64,000 nucleotides of DNA from Streptomyces sp. NRRL S-455 (GTDB lineage Bacteria; Actinomycetota; Actinomycetes; Streptomycetales; Streptomycetaceae): contig NZ_JOCT01000034.1 in NCBI RefSeq assembly GCF_000717875.1, forward strand, positions 18,325 to 82,324. The letters are read 5' to 3'. Both the position numbers and the translations under genes were made by a program. The number at the start of each line of letters is the position of its first letter. Within the stretch, counting starts at the first letter, position 1. Below, piece by piece: positions 21,410-29,619 of the stretch. The notes below the pieces were generated by a model that saw nothing but the letters and a program-made list of their open reading frames with translations, was not told the DNA's origin and ran no database searches.

Positions 21410-22204
21410 CTAAGGCTCGGTCCGCCGCTGTTCCGTCTGCTCGTCCTTCTCGGCCTGTTCCTTCTCGGCCCGCGCGAGCGCGGCCTTGGCGGCCTTCCCG
21501 GCTTCCTTCTCCGCCTTCGCCGCCTCCGCGAGCTGCCGCTTCATGGCCGTCGCGTACATGTCGACGTATTCCTGGCCGGAGAGCTTCATGATCTCGTACA
21601 TGACCTCGTCGGTCACCGCGCGCAGCACGAACCGGTCGTGCTCCATGCCCTGGTAGCGCCTGAAGTCCAGGGGCTTGCCGATGCGGATACCGGGCCGCAT
21701 CAGCTTCGGCACGACCTTGCCGGGCGGCTGGATCTTCTCCGTGTCGATCATCGCGACCGGGATGACGGGCGCGCCGGTCGCGAGCGCCACGCGCGCGAGG
21801 CCGCCCGGCTTTCCGCGGTAGAGCCGCCCGTCGGGCGAGCGCGTCCCCTCCGGGTAGATGCCGAACAGCTCGCCACGCTCCAGCACCTCGATGCCGCTCT
21901 TGATGGCGGCCTCACCCGCCCCGCGGGCACCGGACCGGTCCACGGGCAGCTGACCGACCCCCTTGAAGAAGGCGGCCGTCATCCGGCCCTTCACCCCGGG
22001 CGTGGTGAAGTACTCGGCCTTCGCGATGAACGTGACCTTGCGGTCGAGGACGGCGGGCAGGAAGAACGAGTCCGAGAAGGACAGGTGATTGCTCGCCAGG
22101 ATCGCGGGACCCTCGGCGGGAACGTTCTCCAGGCCTTCCACCCACGGCCTGAAGGCGACCTTCAGCGGTCCCCCAACAGCGACCTTCATCGCGCCGTACA
22201 ACAA
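21410..22204 (-). CDS. 1-acyl-sn-glycerol-3-phosphate acyltransferase (PlsC family)
   Basis: 264 residues. Acyltransferase motifs: NHLSFSD (HX4D), the KAEYF and FFKGVGQLPVDRSG block, FGIYPEGTRSPDG (substrate binding) and VIPVAMID. A highly charged Ala/Lys/Glu-rich C-terminal helix (about residues 220-264) may associate with membrane or protein. It makes phosphatidic acid or a related lipid. The start is an unusual TTG at 22204, chosen because GGAGG lies 7 nt upstream; the ATG at 22189 would be 22 nt away. The gene is divergent from the esterase. Confidence 0.88.
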   Translation of the reverse strand: MLYGAMKVAVGGPLKVAFRPWVEGLENVPAEGPAILASNHLSFSDSFFLPAVLDRKVTFIAKAEYFTTPGVKGRMTAAFFKGVGQLPVDRSGARGAGEAAIKSGIEVLERGELFGIYPEGTRSPDGRLYRGKPGGLARVALATGAPVIPVAMIDTEKIQPPGKVVPKLMRPGIRIGKPLDFRRYQGMEHDRFVLRAVTDEVMYEIMKLSGQEYVDMYATAMKRQLAEAAKAEKEAGKAAKAALARAEKEQAEKDEQTEQRRTEP

Positions 22205-22391
22205 CCGAGTGCCTCCTGTATGTGTCGATCAGACCATAACCCGGACCGCCGTCAAAGGCGCCGACGGCCCTGGTCGGTGTCAGTGCGGTCGCGTACGGTG
22301 AAGGTCCCGCGAACGCCGTGCGACCCCTTCCATGACGTTCTGTGACAATCCGTGATCGTGTTCGTCCCTTCTCACGACCAGGAGGCCGAAG

Positions 22392-23189
22392 GTGCCGGTC
22401 CTTGCCGGAGCAGAGCCGTTTCACCATGAGGGCGGGGAGGTGGCCGTCCTCCTCTGCCACGGCTTCACCGGTTCACCGCAGTCGCTGCGCCCCTGGGCGG
22501 AGCATCTCGCCGCACAGGGCCTGACCGTCTCGCTGCCGCTGCTGCCCGGGCACGGCACGCGCTGGGAGGACCTGCGGATCACCGGCTGGCAGGACTGGTA
22601 CGCGGAGGTGGACCGCGAGCTGCGCCTGCTGTGCGAGCGCCGCGAGAAGGTCTTCGTGGCCGGTCTGTCCATGGGCGGTGCCCTGGCCCTGCGACTCGCC
22701 GCGAAGCACGGGGACGCCGTCAGCGGCGTGGTCGTCGTCAACCCGGCGAACAAGGTGCACGGCCTGGCCGCGCACGCCCTGCCGGTGGTCCGCCACCTCG
22801 TCCCCGCGACGAAGGGCATCGCCAGCGACATCGCCAAGCCGGACAGCAGGGAGCTCGGCTACGACCGGGTGCCGTTGCACGCGGCGCACTCGCTGCGTCA
22901 GTTCTTCCGGATCGTCGACGGCGAGCTGCCGCAGGTCACCCAGCCGGTGCTGCTGCTGCACAGCCCGCAGGACCATGTGGTGCCGCCCGCCGACTCGGCC
23001 CGGATCCTCAGCCGCGTCTCGTCGACGGACGTGAGGGAGGTTCTGCTGGAACAGAGCTACCACGTCGCCACGTTGGACCATGACGCGGACCGGATCCACG
23101 AGGAGAGCCTCGCGTTCATCGGCCGGATCGCGTCCGGCCTCGCCAAGGAGCCCGGTCTCGGCAAGGAAGGGACGACCGCAGGTGGCTGA
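22392..23189 (+). CDS. Alpha/beta-hydrolase (carboxylesterase/lipase)
   Basis: 265 residues resembling Est30-type carboxylesterases: oxyanion motif LLCHGFTGSPQSL, nucleophile elbow GLSMGG, acid in LLLHSPQDHVVPP, and catalytic His in EQSYHVATLDHD. Cytosolic, with no signal peptide. Substrate unknown, probably short acyl or monoacylglycerol esters. GTG 22392 follows AGGAGG. The 3' end overlaps the next gene by 8 nt, implying co-translation. Confidence 0.85.
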   Translation: MPVLAGAEPFHHEGGEVAVLLCHGFTGSPQSLRPWAEHLAAQGLTVSLPLLPGHGTRWEDLRITGWQDWYAEVDRELRLLCERREKVFVAGLSMGGALALRLAAKHGDAVSGVVVVNPANKVHGLAAHALPVVRHLVPATKGIASDIAKPDSRELGYDRVPLHAAHSLRQFFRIVDGELPQVTQPVLLLHSPQDHVVPPADSARILSRVSSTDVREVLLEQSYHVATLDHDADRIHEESLAFIGRIASGLAKEPGLGKEGTTAGG

Positions 23190-23805
23190 GCACGACTCCG
23201 ACCGCGAGGGCCGCGAGCCGGACGAGAAGGGCGTCCCGTTCGACGAGGAGGCCGCCTGGGCGGCCATCGTCGCCGGGTACGGCGAGGAGCCGCCGGACCC
23301 GCCGGGGGCGAAGCCGTTCAAGTCCGTCGAGGACTTGGCGCTGCTGGAGTCCGAGACCAACGACGACAAGGTGGACACGGCCGGGGCGGCCGGAGAGGCC
23401 GCCAAGCCGCAGGAAGCCGCCAAGCCGGAGGAGACCGAAGGGCCCGGGGACCGGCCCGTCAAGCCGCTGGGGGGTTCCGTCTCCTTCGCGCCGGGCGTCG
23501 GCCCGCGTGACTACTCCACGCCCGAGCCCTCCGAGGACGACTTCGACGAGGGCGACGAGGGCCACTTCGTGCCGCCGGAGCCGCCCCCGCTGCCGGCCGC
23601 CGATGTCACCGCGAAGTTCGCCTGGCTCGGCGTGCTCGGCGGGCCGGTGCTGCTTCTGCTCGCGGTGCTGCTCGGCTGGGAGATGACGTGGTGGCTGGCC
23701 ACGCTGGGGATCGGCGGGTTCCTCGGTGGCTTCGCGACGCTGGTGATGCGGATGCGGACGGATGACGAGGACGACGACGACCCGGGGCGGGGTGCGGTCG
23801 TCTAG
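23182..23805 (+). CDS. Acidic protein with two C-terminal membrane helices
   Basis: 207 residues. Residues 1-135 are strongly acidic and low-complexity (Glu/Asp/Pro/Lys), followed by two helices (FAWLGVLGGPVLLLLAVLLGW and WLATLGIGGFLGGFATLVM) and an acidic tail (TDDEDDDDPG). Orthologues occur next to this hydrolase in streptomycetes, but no function is known to me. GTG 23182 is the only start fitting the overlap with the hydrolase gene. Confidence 0.75.
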   Translation: MAEHDSDREGREPDEKGVPFDEEAAWAAIVAGYGEEPPDPPGAKPFKSVEDLALLESETNDDKVDTAGAAGEAAKPQEAAKPEETEGPGDRPVKPLGGSVSFAPGVGPRDYSTPEPSEDDFDEGDEGHFVPPEPPPLPAADVTAKFAWLGVLGGPVLLLLAVLLGWEMTWWLATLGIGGFLGGFATLVMRMRTDDEDDDDPGRGAVV

Positions 23806-23891
23806 ACCAGGGGGCTGTCGAAGACCTTGTCGTGGGCTGTCCGGCCGTAGGCCGGGCGGCCCTTCTTGCCTGCGGAAAGGATGGGACCAGC

Positions 23892-24026
23892 ATGCGCCAC
23901 GCCCTCATGGCGGCCCCCGGAGGCGGTCCAGACCTCCCGGTGTGGGGCCAGGTCCTCTTCGTCGTGGTCGCCATACTGATCGGAGTGTTCGTGGTCAGGG
24001 GCCTGCTGGGCAAACGGCACAAGTGA
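23892..24026 (+). CDS. Single-pass small membrane protein (44 aa)
   Basis: A 44-residue frame: MRHALMAAPGGGPDLPVWGQ, then the hydrophobic helix VLFVVVAILIGVFVVRGLL and a basic end GKRHK. GGAAAGGA lies 10 nt upstream. A short N-out/C-in membrane peptide is likely. No family is recognised. The frame is open upstream to 23832, but only the ATG at 23892 has a ribosome-binding site. Confidence 0.55.
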   Translation: MRHALMAAPGGGPDLPVWGQVLFVVVAILIGVFVVRGLLGKRHK

Positions 24027-24057
24027 CGAGGACAGCAGCCGACAGCGGCCTTCCGGT

Positions 24058-24804
24058 CTAGACGGCCGGAACCTTGAGAGCGGCCAGGACCGGGAAGTGG
24101 TCGGTGGCCGCCCTCAGGTCTGCCTCGGTCACGCCGGGGTGACCGACGGGCACGCCGCAGCCCAGGACCTCGATGCCCTGGGTCGCGAAGATCGCGTCGA
24201 TGCGCTGGTAGGGGTCGGCGGGGGTCCAGGTGTGCTCGCCGCCCCAGGGCGCGGCGGCCCGGCAGTCGGTCAGAGCGCCGGCCAGCCGGCGGAAAGTGGG
24301 GCCGTCGGGGCGTTCGTTCAGGTCGCCGCCGGCGATCGCGTGCTCCACGCCCATCCCGGCGAGCCGGTCCAGGAGCATGCCGCCCTGCTCGTAGCGCTCG
24401 TCCTTCCGCAGCGACAGGTGACAGCTGAGAACGCCTAGGCGGGTGCCGGCGACGCGGACGACCGCCGTGGCGAAGCCGCGGCGGTGCAGGCCGGGGGTGA
24501 GGGGCAGGAGGACGTCCTCCGTGTGCTCGACGCTCGCGCGGAGCGAGCAGAGGATCGCCGGGCCCGCGGCGGTGGCTCCGCCGGTGAGGACGAGGAGGTC
24601 TGCCGCGCGGGCCAGGCGGGCGAGTTTCTTGCGCCAGCGGAAGAAGCGGGGGGCTTCTTGGACGAGGACCAGGTCGGGTTCGCAGGCTCTGATGACACGG
24701 GCCAGGGCGTGTGTGTCGTCGCGCATCGAGCGGATGTTGTAGGAGAGGACACGGAGGGTGGCTGAACCGTCGGCGTCAGTGCCGGAGTTGGGGAGCGGCT
24801 CCAT
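24058..24804 (-). CDS. Endonuclease/exonuclease/phosphatase-family hydrolase
   Basis: 248 residues with the EEP fold signatures: LSYNIRSMRDD, metal-binding Glu in LVLVQEAP, LSCHLSLR, AIAGGDLNERPDG, RIDAIFATQG and TDHFPVLAAL. Substrates in the family range from DNA to phospholipids and sphingomyelin; none can be assigned here. No signal peptide is seen. ATG 24804 lies 7 nt after TACATT, so the mRNA is probably leaderless. Confidence 0.85.
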   Translation of the reverse strand: MEPLPNSGTDADGSATLRVLSYNIRSMRDDTHALARVIRACEPDLVLVQEAPRFFRWRKKLARLARAADLLVLTGGATAAGPAILCSLRASVEHTEDVLLPLTPGLHRRGFATAVVRVAGTRLGVLSCHLSLRKDERYEQGGMLLDRLAGMGVEHAIAGGDLNERPDGPTFRRLAGALTDCRAAAPWGGEHTWTPADPYQRIDAIFATQGIEVLGCGVPVGHPGVTEADLRAATDHFPVLAALKVPAV

Positions 24805-24827
24805 GTCGGTCAATGTACGCCCAGGGG

Positions 24828-24905
24828 GTCGGGGCGCGGGGTACGTGCGCGAGTGCCGGATGCCTGTGGCTGGTCGCGCAGTTCCCCGCGCCCTGAGAAC
24901 AGAAG
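24828..24905. repeat. Short intergenic motif (tggtcgcgcagttccccgcg)
   Basis: The 20-mer tggtcgcgcagttccccgcg plus a following ccctg recurs in reverse orientation near 27885-27915 (aggggcgcggggaactgcgc and on) and in an altered form near 61356-61415. This is a frequent intergenic motif in streptomycetes. It lies between the EEP hydrolase and glucokinase genes. Confidence 0.55.
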
Positions 24906-24909
24906 GGCG

Positions 24910-25863
24910 TTACATGATCGGGTCGGGTTCGCGGGCCAGGTCGGCCGCGCCCACCAGGCCCGCCTTGTTGCCCAGTTCCGCGGCGCGGACCTCGGCCACC
25001 GGGCGCCAGTTGCCGCCCACCAGCCAGCGCTTGTAGGACTTGCGGATCGGGCCCAGGACCAGTTCACCCTCGTCGGAGAGACCGCCGCCGACGATGAAGG
25101 CGGAGGGGTCGAAGAGGGAGGCGAGGTCGGCGAGGCCCGCGCCGACCCAGCGGGCCAGTTCGCGGTAGGAGTCGACGGCCACGCGGTCACCTTGACGGGC
25201 GGCCATGGAGATGTGCTTGCCCTCGATGCCCTCGGGCGTGCCGTCGCCGAGGCCGAGGAGGATCTCGGCGTTCTCCGGGGTGGCGTTGGCGCGCTGCTTG
25301 GCGTACCGGACGAGGGCACGGCCGGAGGCGTACTGCTCCCAGCAGCCCTGCGAGCCGCAGCCGCACAGCAGGCCGTCCGGCACCATGCGGATGTGGCCGA
25401 ACTCGGCGGCCACGCCGAAGTGCCCGCGGCGCAGCTTGTTGCCGATGATGATGCCGCCGCCGAGGCCGGTGCCGAGCGTGATGCAGATGACGTTGCGGTG
25501 GCCCTTGCCCGCGCCGAACTTGTACTCGCCCCACGCCGCGGCGTTCGCGTCGTTCTCCACGACCACCGGGAGGCCCACCCGGGCCTCGACCTTCTCCTTG
25601 AGCGGCTCGTTGCGCCAGTGGATGTTCGGCGCGAAGTAGACCTCGGAGCGCTGCCGGTTCACGTAGCCGGCGGCGCCGATGCCCACGCCGACGATGTCGT
25701 GACCGACACGCGCGCCGTCCACCGCCGAGGCGATGGCGTCCACGATGGCCTCGGGCGTGCCCGGGGTCGGCACCTTGTGGGTCGAGAGGATGTTGCCTTC
25801 CTCATCGACCACGCCGGCCGCGATCTTCGTGCCGCCGATGTCGACGCCGATGGTGAGTCCCAT
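24910..25863 (-). CDS. glkA: ROK-family glucokinase
   Basis: 317 residues. ATP/phosphate-binding start TIGVDIGGTKIAAGVVD, catalytic Asp in VVVENDANAAAWGEY, the LGTGLGGGIIIG loop, and the ROK zinc site CGCGSQGCWEQ. In Streptomyces, GlkA phosphorylates glucose and is central to carbon catabolite repression. The gene is a single unit between an EEP hydrolase gene and a DUF5304-like gene. Confidence 0.93.
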   Translation of the reverse strand: MGLTIGVDIGGTKIAAGVVDEEGNILSTHKVPTPGTPEAIVDAIASAVDGARVGHDIVGVGIGAAGYVNRQRSEVYFAPNIHWRNEPLKEKVEARVGLPVVVENDANAAAWGEYKFGAGKGHRNVICITLGTGLGGGIIIGNKLRRGHFGVAAEFGHIRMVPDGLLCGCGSQGCWEQYASGRALVRYAKQRANATPENAEILLGLGDGTPEGIEGKHISMAARQGDRVAVDSYRELARWVGAGLADLASLFDPSAFIVGGGLSDEGELVLGPIRKSYKRWLVGGNWRPVAEVRAAELGNKAGLVGAADLAREPDPIM

Positions 25864-25979
25864 GAATCCCTCAGTTTCGGTCGAGCCCCGCTACGCCAAC
25901 GGTACCCGAGGCACTGCCCTCGGGTTCGGCTCGTCCGACCGGTGGGCACGCCCGGCGGGATCCGGGCCCGGCCTGAGGT

Positions 25980-26480
25980 TCAGTCCAGGTCGATGCGTTC
26001 CCCGGGACCGCCGTCGTCGCCCCGGTCATGGCGCTCGTCCTGGTCGCGCGGGTCGTCCTGGTCGTCGCGGCCGGTCCAGCGGCGCTCCTGGGACTGGACG
26101 GCGGAGCGGTAGGCGGCGAGCAGTTCGTTCCCGGCGGCGGCCAGGTGGTCGAAGACGTCCGGGTTGCGTTCGATGACCGGTTCCACGGCGTCCTTGGCCT
26201 GCTGGACGACCTGCCGTACGACCTGCTGGGCGGCGGGGCCCGCGACCGCGCCGAACAGCGGCGACTGGATCCCGGACAGCTTGTCCGCGACGGCGTCGAC
26301 GAGCTTCTTCAGTTCCTCGGCCGCGGAGCCCTGGGGGGTGCCGTACTGGGTGCGGCGGCGGGTCTTCTCCGCTTCGAGGTCCTCGGCGCACGCGGTCGCC
26401 CAGGCGTCGGCGTCGGTCGCCCGCACCTCGTCCGCGGCCTCTTCGCGGGCGGCGTGGGACGGGGGGAGCTCTTCGCTCAT
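25980..26480 (-). CDS. DUF5304-like acidic hypothetical protein
   Basis: 166 residues, helical, charged: MSEELPPSHAAREEAADEVR, then VDAVADKLSGIQSPLFGAVAGPAAQQVV, EPVIERNPDVFDHLAAAGNELLAAYRSAV, and a long Asp/Arg/Gly-rich tail (DDQDDPRDQDERHDRGDDGG). It is conserved beside glkA/arsA-like genes in streptomycetes; function unknown. ATG 26480 is preceded by an AGGAGT site. Confidence 0.7.
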   Translation of the reverse strand: MSEELPPSHAAREEAADEVRATDADAWATACAEDLEAEKTRRRTQYGTPQGSAAEELKKLVDAVADKLSGIQSPLFGAVAGPAAQQVVRQVVQQAKDAVEPVIERNPDVFDHLAAAGNELLAAYRSAVQSQERRWTGRDDQDDPRDQDERHDRGDDGGPGERIDLD

Positions 26481-26532
26481 GACGGACTCCTGACTACGGT
26501 TCGTCCCTACGACGTTACCCGAACGGGCGTAC

Positions 26533-27708
26533 TCAGCGTGACTGCGGCCACAGCTTCGGGTCGGGGGCGAAGCGGATGCGCAGTTCGCCCTCGCGCAGGG
26601 CGGCGCCGTCGACGGTGCAGCGGCGCAGCGCGGAGGGCAGTGGGAGGACGCGGCGGAACCGTCCCGCCGTGACGACGAGTTCGTCGCCGCGCCGGACCAG
26701 GTCCAGTTCGTCGCGTATGGCGCCGGGCAGCGGGATGTGCCAGACGAGCACCCCGTCCTCGCCGAGCCGGTCGGTGACGGGCCACTCGAGCGGGGCGACG
26801 GGGGTGTCCCCGTCGGCGCGGGGCACGTCCAGGGCGGTGAGGTCGTCGGCGCCGCGCGGGTCGCGGCCGAGGTGGGCGACGGTCCGGACGTCGTACGCCT
26901 CGCGCCACTCCTCCAGTGCCTTGCGCTGCTGGGCGACCGGGCCGGCCAGCCAGGCGTCCGGGGATGCCTCGGGCAGGACGCGGTTGGCGACGACGAGGTC
27001 GGTGCGCAGGCCGCGCAGGGCCAGGCCGAGGCCGGCCGAGCGGAGGGCGTCGGCACCGGCCGGGCCGGGCTCGGCGACCAGGCGCACGACGGTGTCGCGG
27101 TCGGCGACGACCGCCTCGACGGCGGCCAGCTCCAGGTCCCAGCGGGCGGCCGTCTCGTACAGCCACTCGGCGGGCAGGGGCACGCCGGCGAGCCGGCCCA
27201 GGACGGGGCGCAGGGCGCGGGCCGCCTGGCGTTCTCGCGGGAGCAGGCGGCGCAGGTAGCGGCGCAGTTCCTCGGGGAGCGCGAGGAGGGTGAGGGCCTG
27301 CGGGGCCGGGGGCAGGTCGACGACGAGGAGGTCGTGCCTCTCCGAGAGCGCGGCGTCGCGCAGGGCGCGCAGCAGGGCGAGTTCCTCCGCGCCGGGCAGG
27401 GGCGTCAGTTCCTCCGGGTCCAGGCGGGAGGCGCCGAGGAGGTCGAGTGCGGAGGAGGCTCGCTCCTGGAGGGCGGTGAGGTCCTTGCGGAAGTCCTGGG
27501 CGGGGTCGGGGCGCCATGCGGTGAGGTGCGGGGCGGCTTCGACGGGGGCCGGGCCGGTCCGCACGCCCAGGGCGGCTCCGAGGGTGTCCGTGCGGTCGGA
27601 TCCGACGACGAGGGTGTCGGTGCCCTTCGCCGCCGCGGCCAGGGCGGTCGCGGCCGCGAGGGTGGTACGGCCGCTGCCGCCGGGGCCGGTGATCAGGATG
27701 GTGCGCAT
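26533..27708 (-). CDS. ArsA-like (Get3-type) ATPase
   Basis: 391 residues. Deviant Walker A GPGGSGRTTLAAA (residues 9-21), DLLVVDLPPAPQAL switch, then a long helical region and a C-terminal small domain ending RIRFAPDPKLWPQSR. Arsenite pumps are unlikely: no second ATPase half and no metal cysteines are visible. The actinobacterial homologue Rv2184c occupies the same neighbourhood in M. tuberculosis. It may act in membrane-protein or lipid handling, but the role is unproven. ATG 27708 is the family start. Confidence 0.8.
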   Translation of the reverse strand: MRTILITGPGGSGRTTLAAATALAAAAKGTDTLVVGSDRTDTLGAALGVRTGPAPVEAAPHLTAWRPDPAQDFRKDLTALQERASSALDLLGASRLDPEELTPLPGAEELALLRALRDAALSERHDLLVVDLPPAPQALTLLALPEELRRYLRRLLPRERQAARALRPVLGRLAGVPLPAEWLYETAARWDLELAAVEAVVADRDTVVRLVAEPGPAGADALRSAGLGLALRGLRTDLVVANRVLPEASPDAWLAGPVAQQRKALEEWREAYDVRTVAHLGRDPRGADDLTALDVPRADGDTPVAPLEWPVTDRLGEDGVLVWHIPLPGAIRDELDLVRRGDELVVTAGRFRRVLPLPSALRRCTVDGAALREGELRIRFAPDPKLWPQSR

Positions 27709-27739
27709 GGGCCTGAACGCTACCGGCGTTGACCAGGTA

Positions 27740-27960
27740 CCTGGTGATGCCGCTGGGCGGGGCCGTTGCGCAACCCGGCGGTGCGGGGTGCCTCCCCCAA
27801 GCTCTCGGCTTCGCTCGAGCAGGGGGTACCCCCATCGCCCACCCGTGCCGCCCCAGCGGCACGACTGCCCGCAGCTCAGCCGACCCAGGGGCGCGGGGAA
27901 CTGCGCGACCGGCCATGACGGAGCCGCACCCGGCACAGCAGGGGCACCCCCGCGGCGCGG
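27740..27960. repeat. Composite dispersed intergenic repeat, copy B
   Basis: Contains the core hairpin gtgccgc-ccca-gcggcac (27845 on), a second block (tcccccaagctctcggcttc, then gctcgagcaggggg) also found inverted at 52180-52215, and the caggggcgcggggaactgcg motif seen at 24866-24892. It fills the space between the ArsA-like and SRPBCC genes. I see no coding potential. Confidence 0.7.
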
Positions 27961-27963
27961 CTC

Positions 27964-28404
27964 CTACTTGCCCGATTCGACCCGCTTCTTCAGTCCCGCC
28001 AGGGCCCGGTCGATGATGACCTTCTCCGCCTTGCGCTTGATCATGCCGAGCATGGGGATCTTGACGTCGACGGTCAGCGCGTACGTGACCTCCGTGCCGC
28101 CCGCGCCCGCCGGCTTGAGGATGTACGAGCCGTCCAGGGAACGGAGCATCTGGGACTTCACCAGCGTCCAGGACACCTCGTTCTCGCCGGTCCAGGTGTA
28201 CCCGAGCACCTGGTCGTCCTTGATCGCGCCGGCGTCCATGACGAGGCGGACCTGCTCGGCGCGGCCCTGTTCGTCTGTCTTGAGGACCTCCGCCTCCTTC
28301 ACCTCGCCGGTCCAGTCCGGGTAGCGGGCGAAGTCGGCGATGACCGCCATGACGTCGGCCGGGGCCGCCTCGATGGTGATACTCGAGCTGGTGTGTTCCG
28401 CCAT
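27964..28404 (-). CDS. SRPBCC/START-like lipid-binding protein
   Basis: 146 residues: SSSITIEAAPADVMAVIADFARYPDWTGEV is the typical helix-grip opening; YTWTGENEVSWTLV and VTYALTVDVKIPM are the core strands; the C-terminal helix is MIKRKAEKVIIDRALAGLKKRV. The family binds lipids or polyketides in a deep pocket. Rv2185c is the positional counterpart in M. tuberculosis. GGAGGA precedes ATG 28404. No catalytic residues can be named. Confidence 0.82.
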   Translation of the reverse strand: MAEHTSSSITIEAAPADVMAVIADFARYPDWTGEVKEAEVLKTDEQGRAEQVRLVMDAGAIKDDQVLGYTWTGENEVSWTLVKSQMLRSLDGSYILKPAGAGGTEVTYALTVDVKIPMLGMIKRKAEKVIIDRALAGLKKRVESGK

Positions 28405-28525
28405 CGCCGTGGCTCCTCCAGATGCGGGCCGGTATGAGGTCGCCGTGCGCACGTGTGCGCACGTGTGTGCAGCGTGAAGGCTACCGCGCACGGGACCCGC
28501 CGATCTCACCCGACCTGGGGCGTCC

Positions 28526-29323
28526 TCACCATTCCAGCGCCCATGGTGTCCCGCTCCCGGCGAAGTGCCCCACGTTCACGCACTCGGTGGCCCCGATCCG
28601 CATCCGTCGCACCAGCGGCTGGTGCACGTGCCCGAAGAGGGAGTAGCGGGGCCGGGTGCGGTGGATGGCGTCCAGCAGGGCCCGGCTGCCGCGCTCGAAG
28701 CGGCGTGCGACGGTGTCGTAGACCAGTTCCGGGACTTCGGGCGGAATGTGCGTGCACAGCACGTCGACCTCGCCCAGGGCCTCGATCTTCGCCGCGTACT
28801 CCTCGTCGCTGATCTCGTAGGGCGTCCGCATCGGCGTGCGCAGGCCGCCTCCCACGAAGCCGAAGACCCGGCCGCCTATCTCGACGCGCTCGCCGTCGAG
28901 GACGGTGGTGCCGGGGCCGGCGTACTCCTGCCACAGGGGAGGCATGTCGACGTTGCCGTAGGTGGCGTACGTCGGAGTGGGGAACGCGGCGAACAGCTCC
29001 GCGTACTGCCTGCGCACCGCCTTCTCGATCACCGAGGCCCGGTCCTCTCCGATGCCCGCCCACAGCCGCCTTCCGAACTCCCGGGCCTCCTCGAAGCGGC
29101 GGGCGGTGCGCAGGGCGACGATGCGGTCGGCGTTCTCGACGCCGAACAGGTCGGGGAAGATGCCGCGCGAGTGGTCGGCGTAGTCGAGGAAGAGGACGAG
29201 GTCGCCCAGGCAGATCAGGGCGTCGGCGCCTTCTCCGGCCCTGGCCAGGTCCCGGGCGTTGCCGTGCACGTCACTGACCACGTGCACGCGCGTCCTGCGG
29301 TTTCCGGCTGGTGTGGGTGCCAT
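28526..29323 (-). CDS. Calcineurin-like metallophosphoesterase
   Basis: 265 residues with the dinuclear-metal motifs: VVSDVHGNARDL, LICLGDLVLFLDY, TYGNVDMPP (GN[D/H] position reads GNVD), LCTHIPPEVPEL, and SLFGHVHQPLVRR. Cytosolic; substrate unknown. ATG 29323 (MAPTPAGN) is chosen; a TTG three codons upstream is possible. It is divergent from the acyl-CoA synthetase gene across about 300 bp. Confidence 0.85.
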   Translation of the reverse strand: MAPTPAGNRRTRVHVVSDVHGNARDLARAGEGADALICLGDLVLFLDYADHSRGIFPDLFGVENADRIVALRTARRFEEAREFGRRLWAGIGEDRASVIEKAVRRQYAELFAAFPTPTYATYGNVDMPPLWQEYAGPGTTVLDGERVEIGGRVFGFVGGGLRTPMRTPYEISDEEYAAKIEALGEVDVLCTHIPPEVPELVYDTVARRFERGSRALLDAIHRTRPRYSLFGHVHQPLVRRMRIGATECVNVGHFAGSGTPWALEW

Positions 29324-29619
29324 GACGATCAAGCGTAGGTCGAGCGCGGCCCCTGTGAACAGTGGCGGAGCTACCTGCGGTTACTGGCCAGTCAGTTAGC
29401 ACGTGGACTACTGTGCGCAAAGGAAATACCCACTGTGTGACGCAGCGAACATCTCGACGGGCCCCCTGTCGTAGAAGCCATACCGGCGGGTAACGTCCGG
29501 GCAGTCCAGTCGTGCTCTGCATTTCAACAAGTGAACGTGCGAGCACCTGCCCGAGCCTTGGACCGCACCGTCGCAGCACACACCGTCGTGGCGCCGGCGC
29601 CCTATGAGGAGCAGCAGTC
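29324..29619. other. Divergent intergenic region, no gene
   Basis: About 295 bp between the phosphoesterase and acyl-CoA synthetase starts, comparatively AT-rich around 29390-29440, as expected for promoters (gcaaaggaaatacc, tactgtgcgc). I cannot assign a confident -35/-10 pair. No repeat or RNA motif was recognised. Confidence 0.4.
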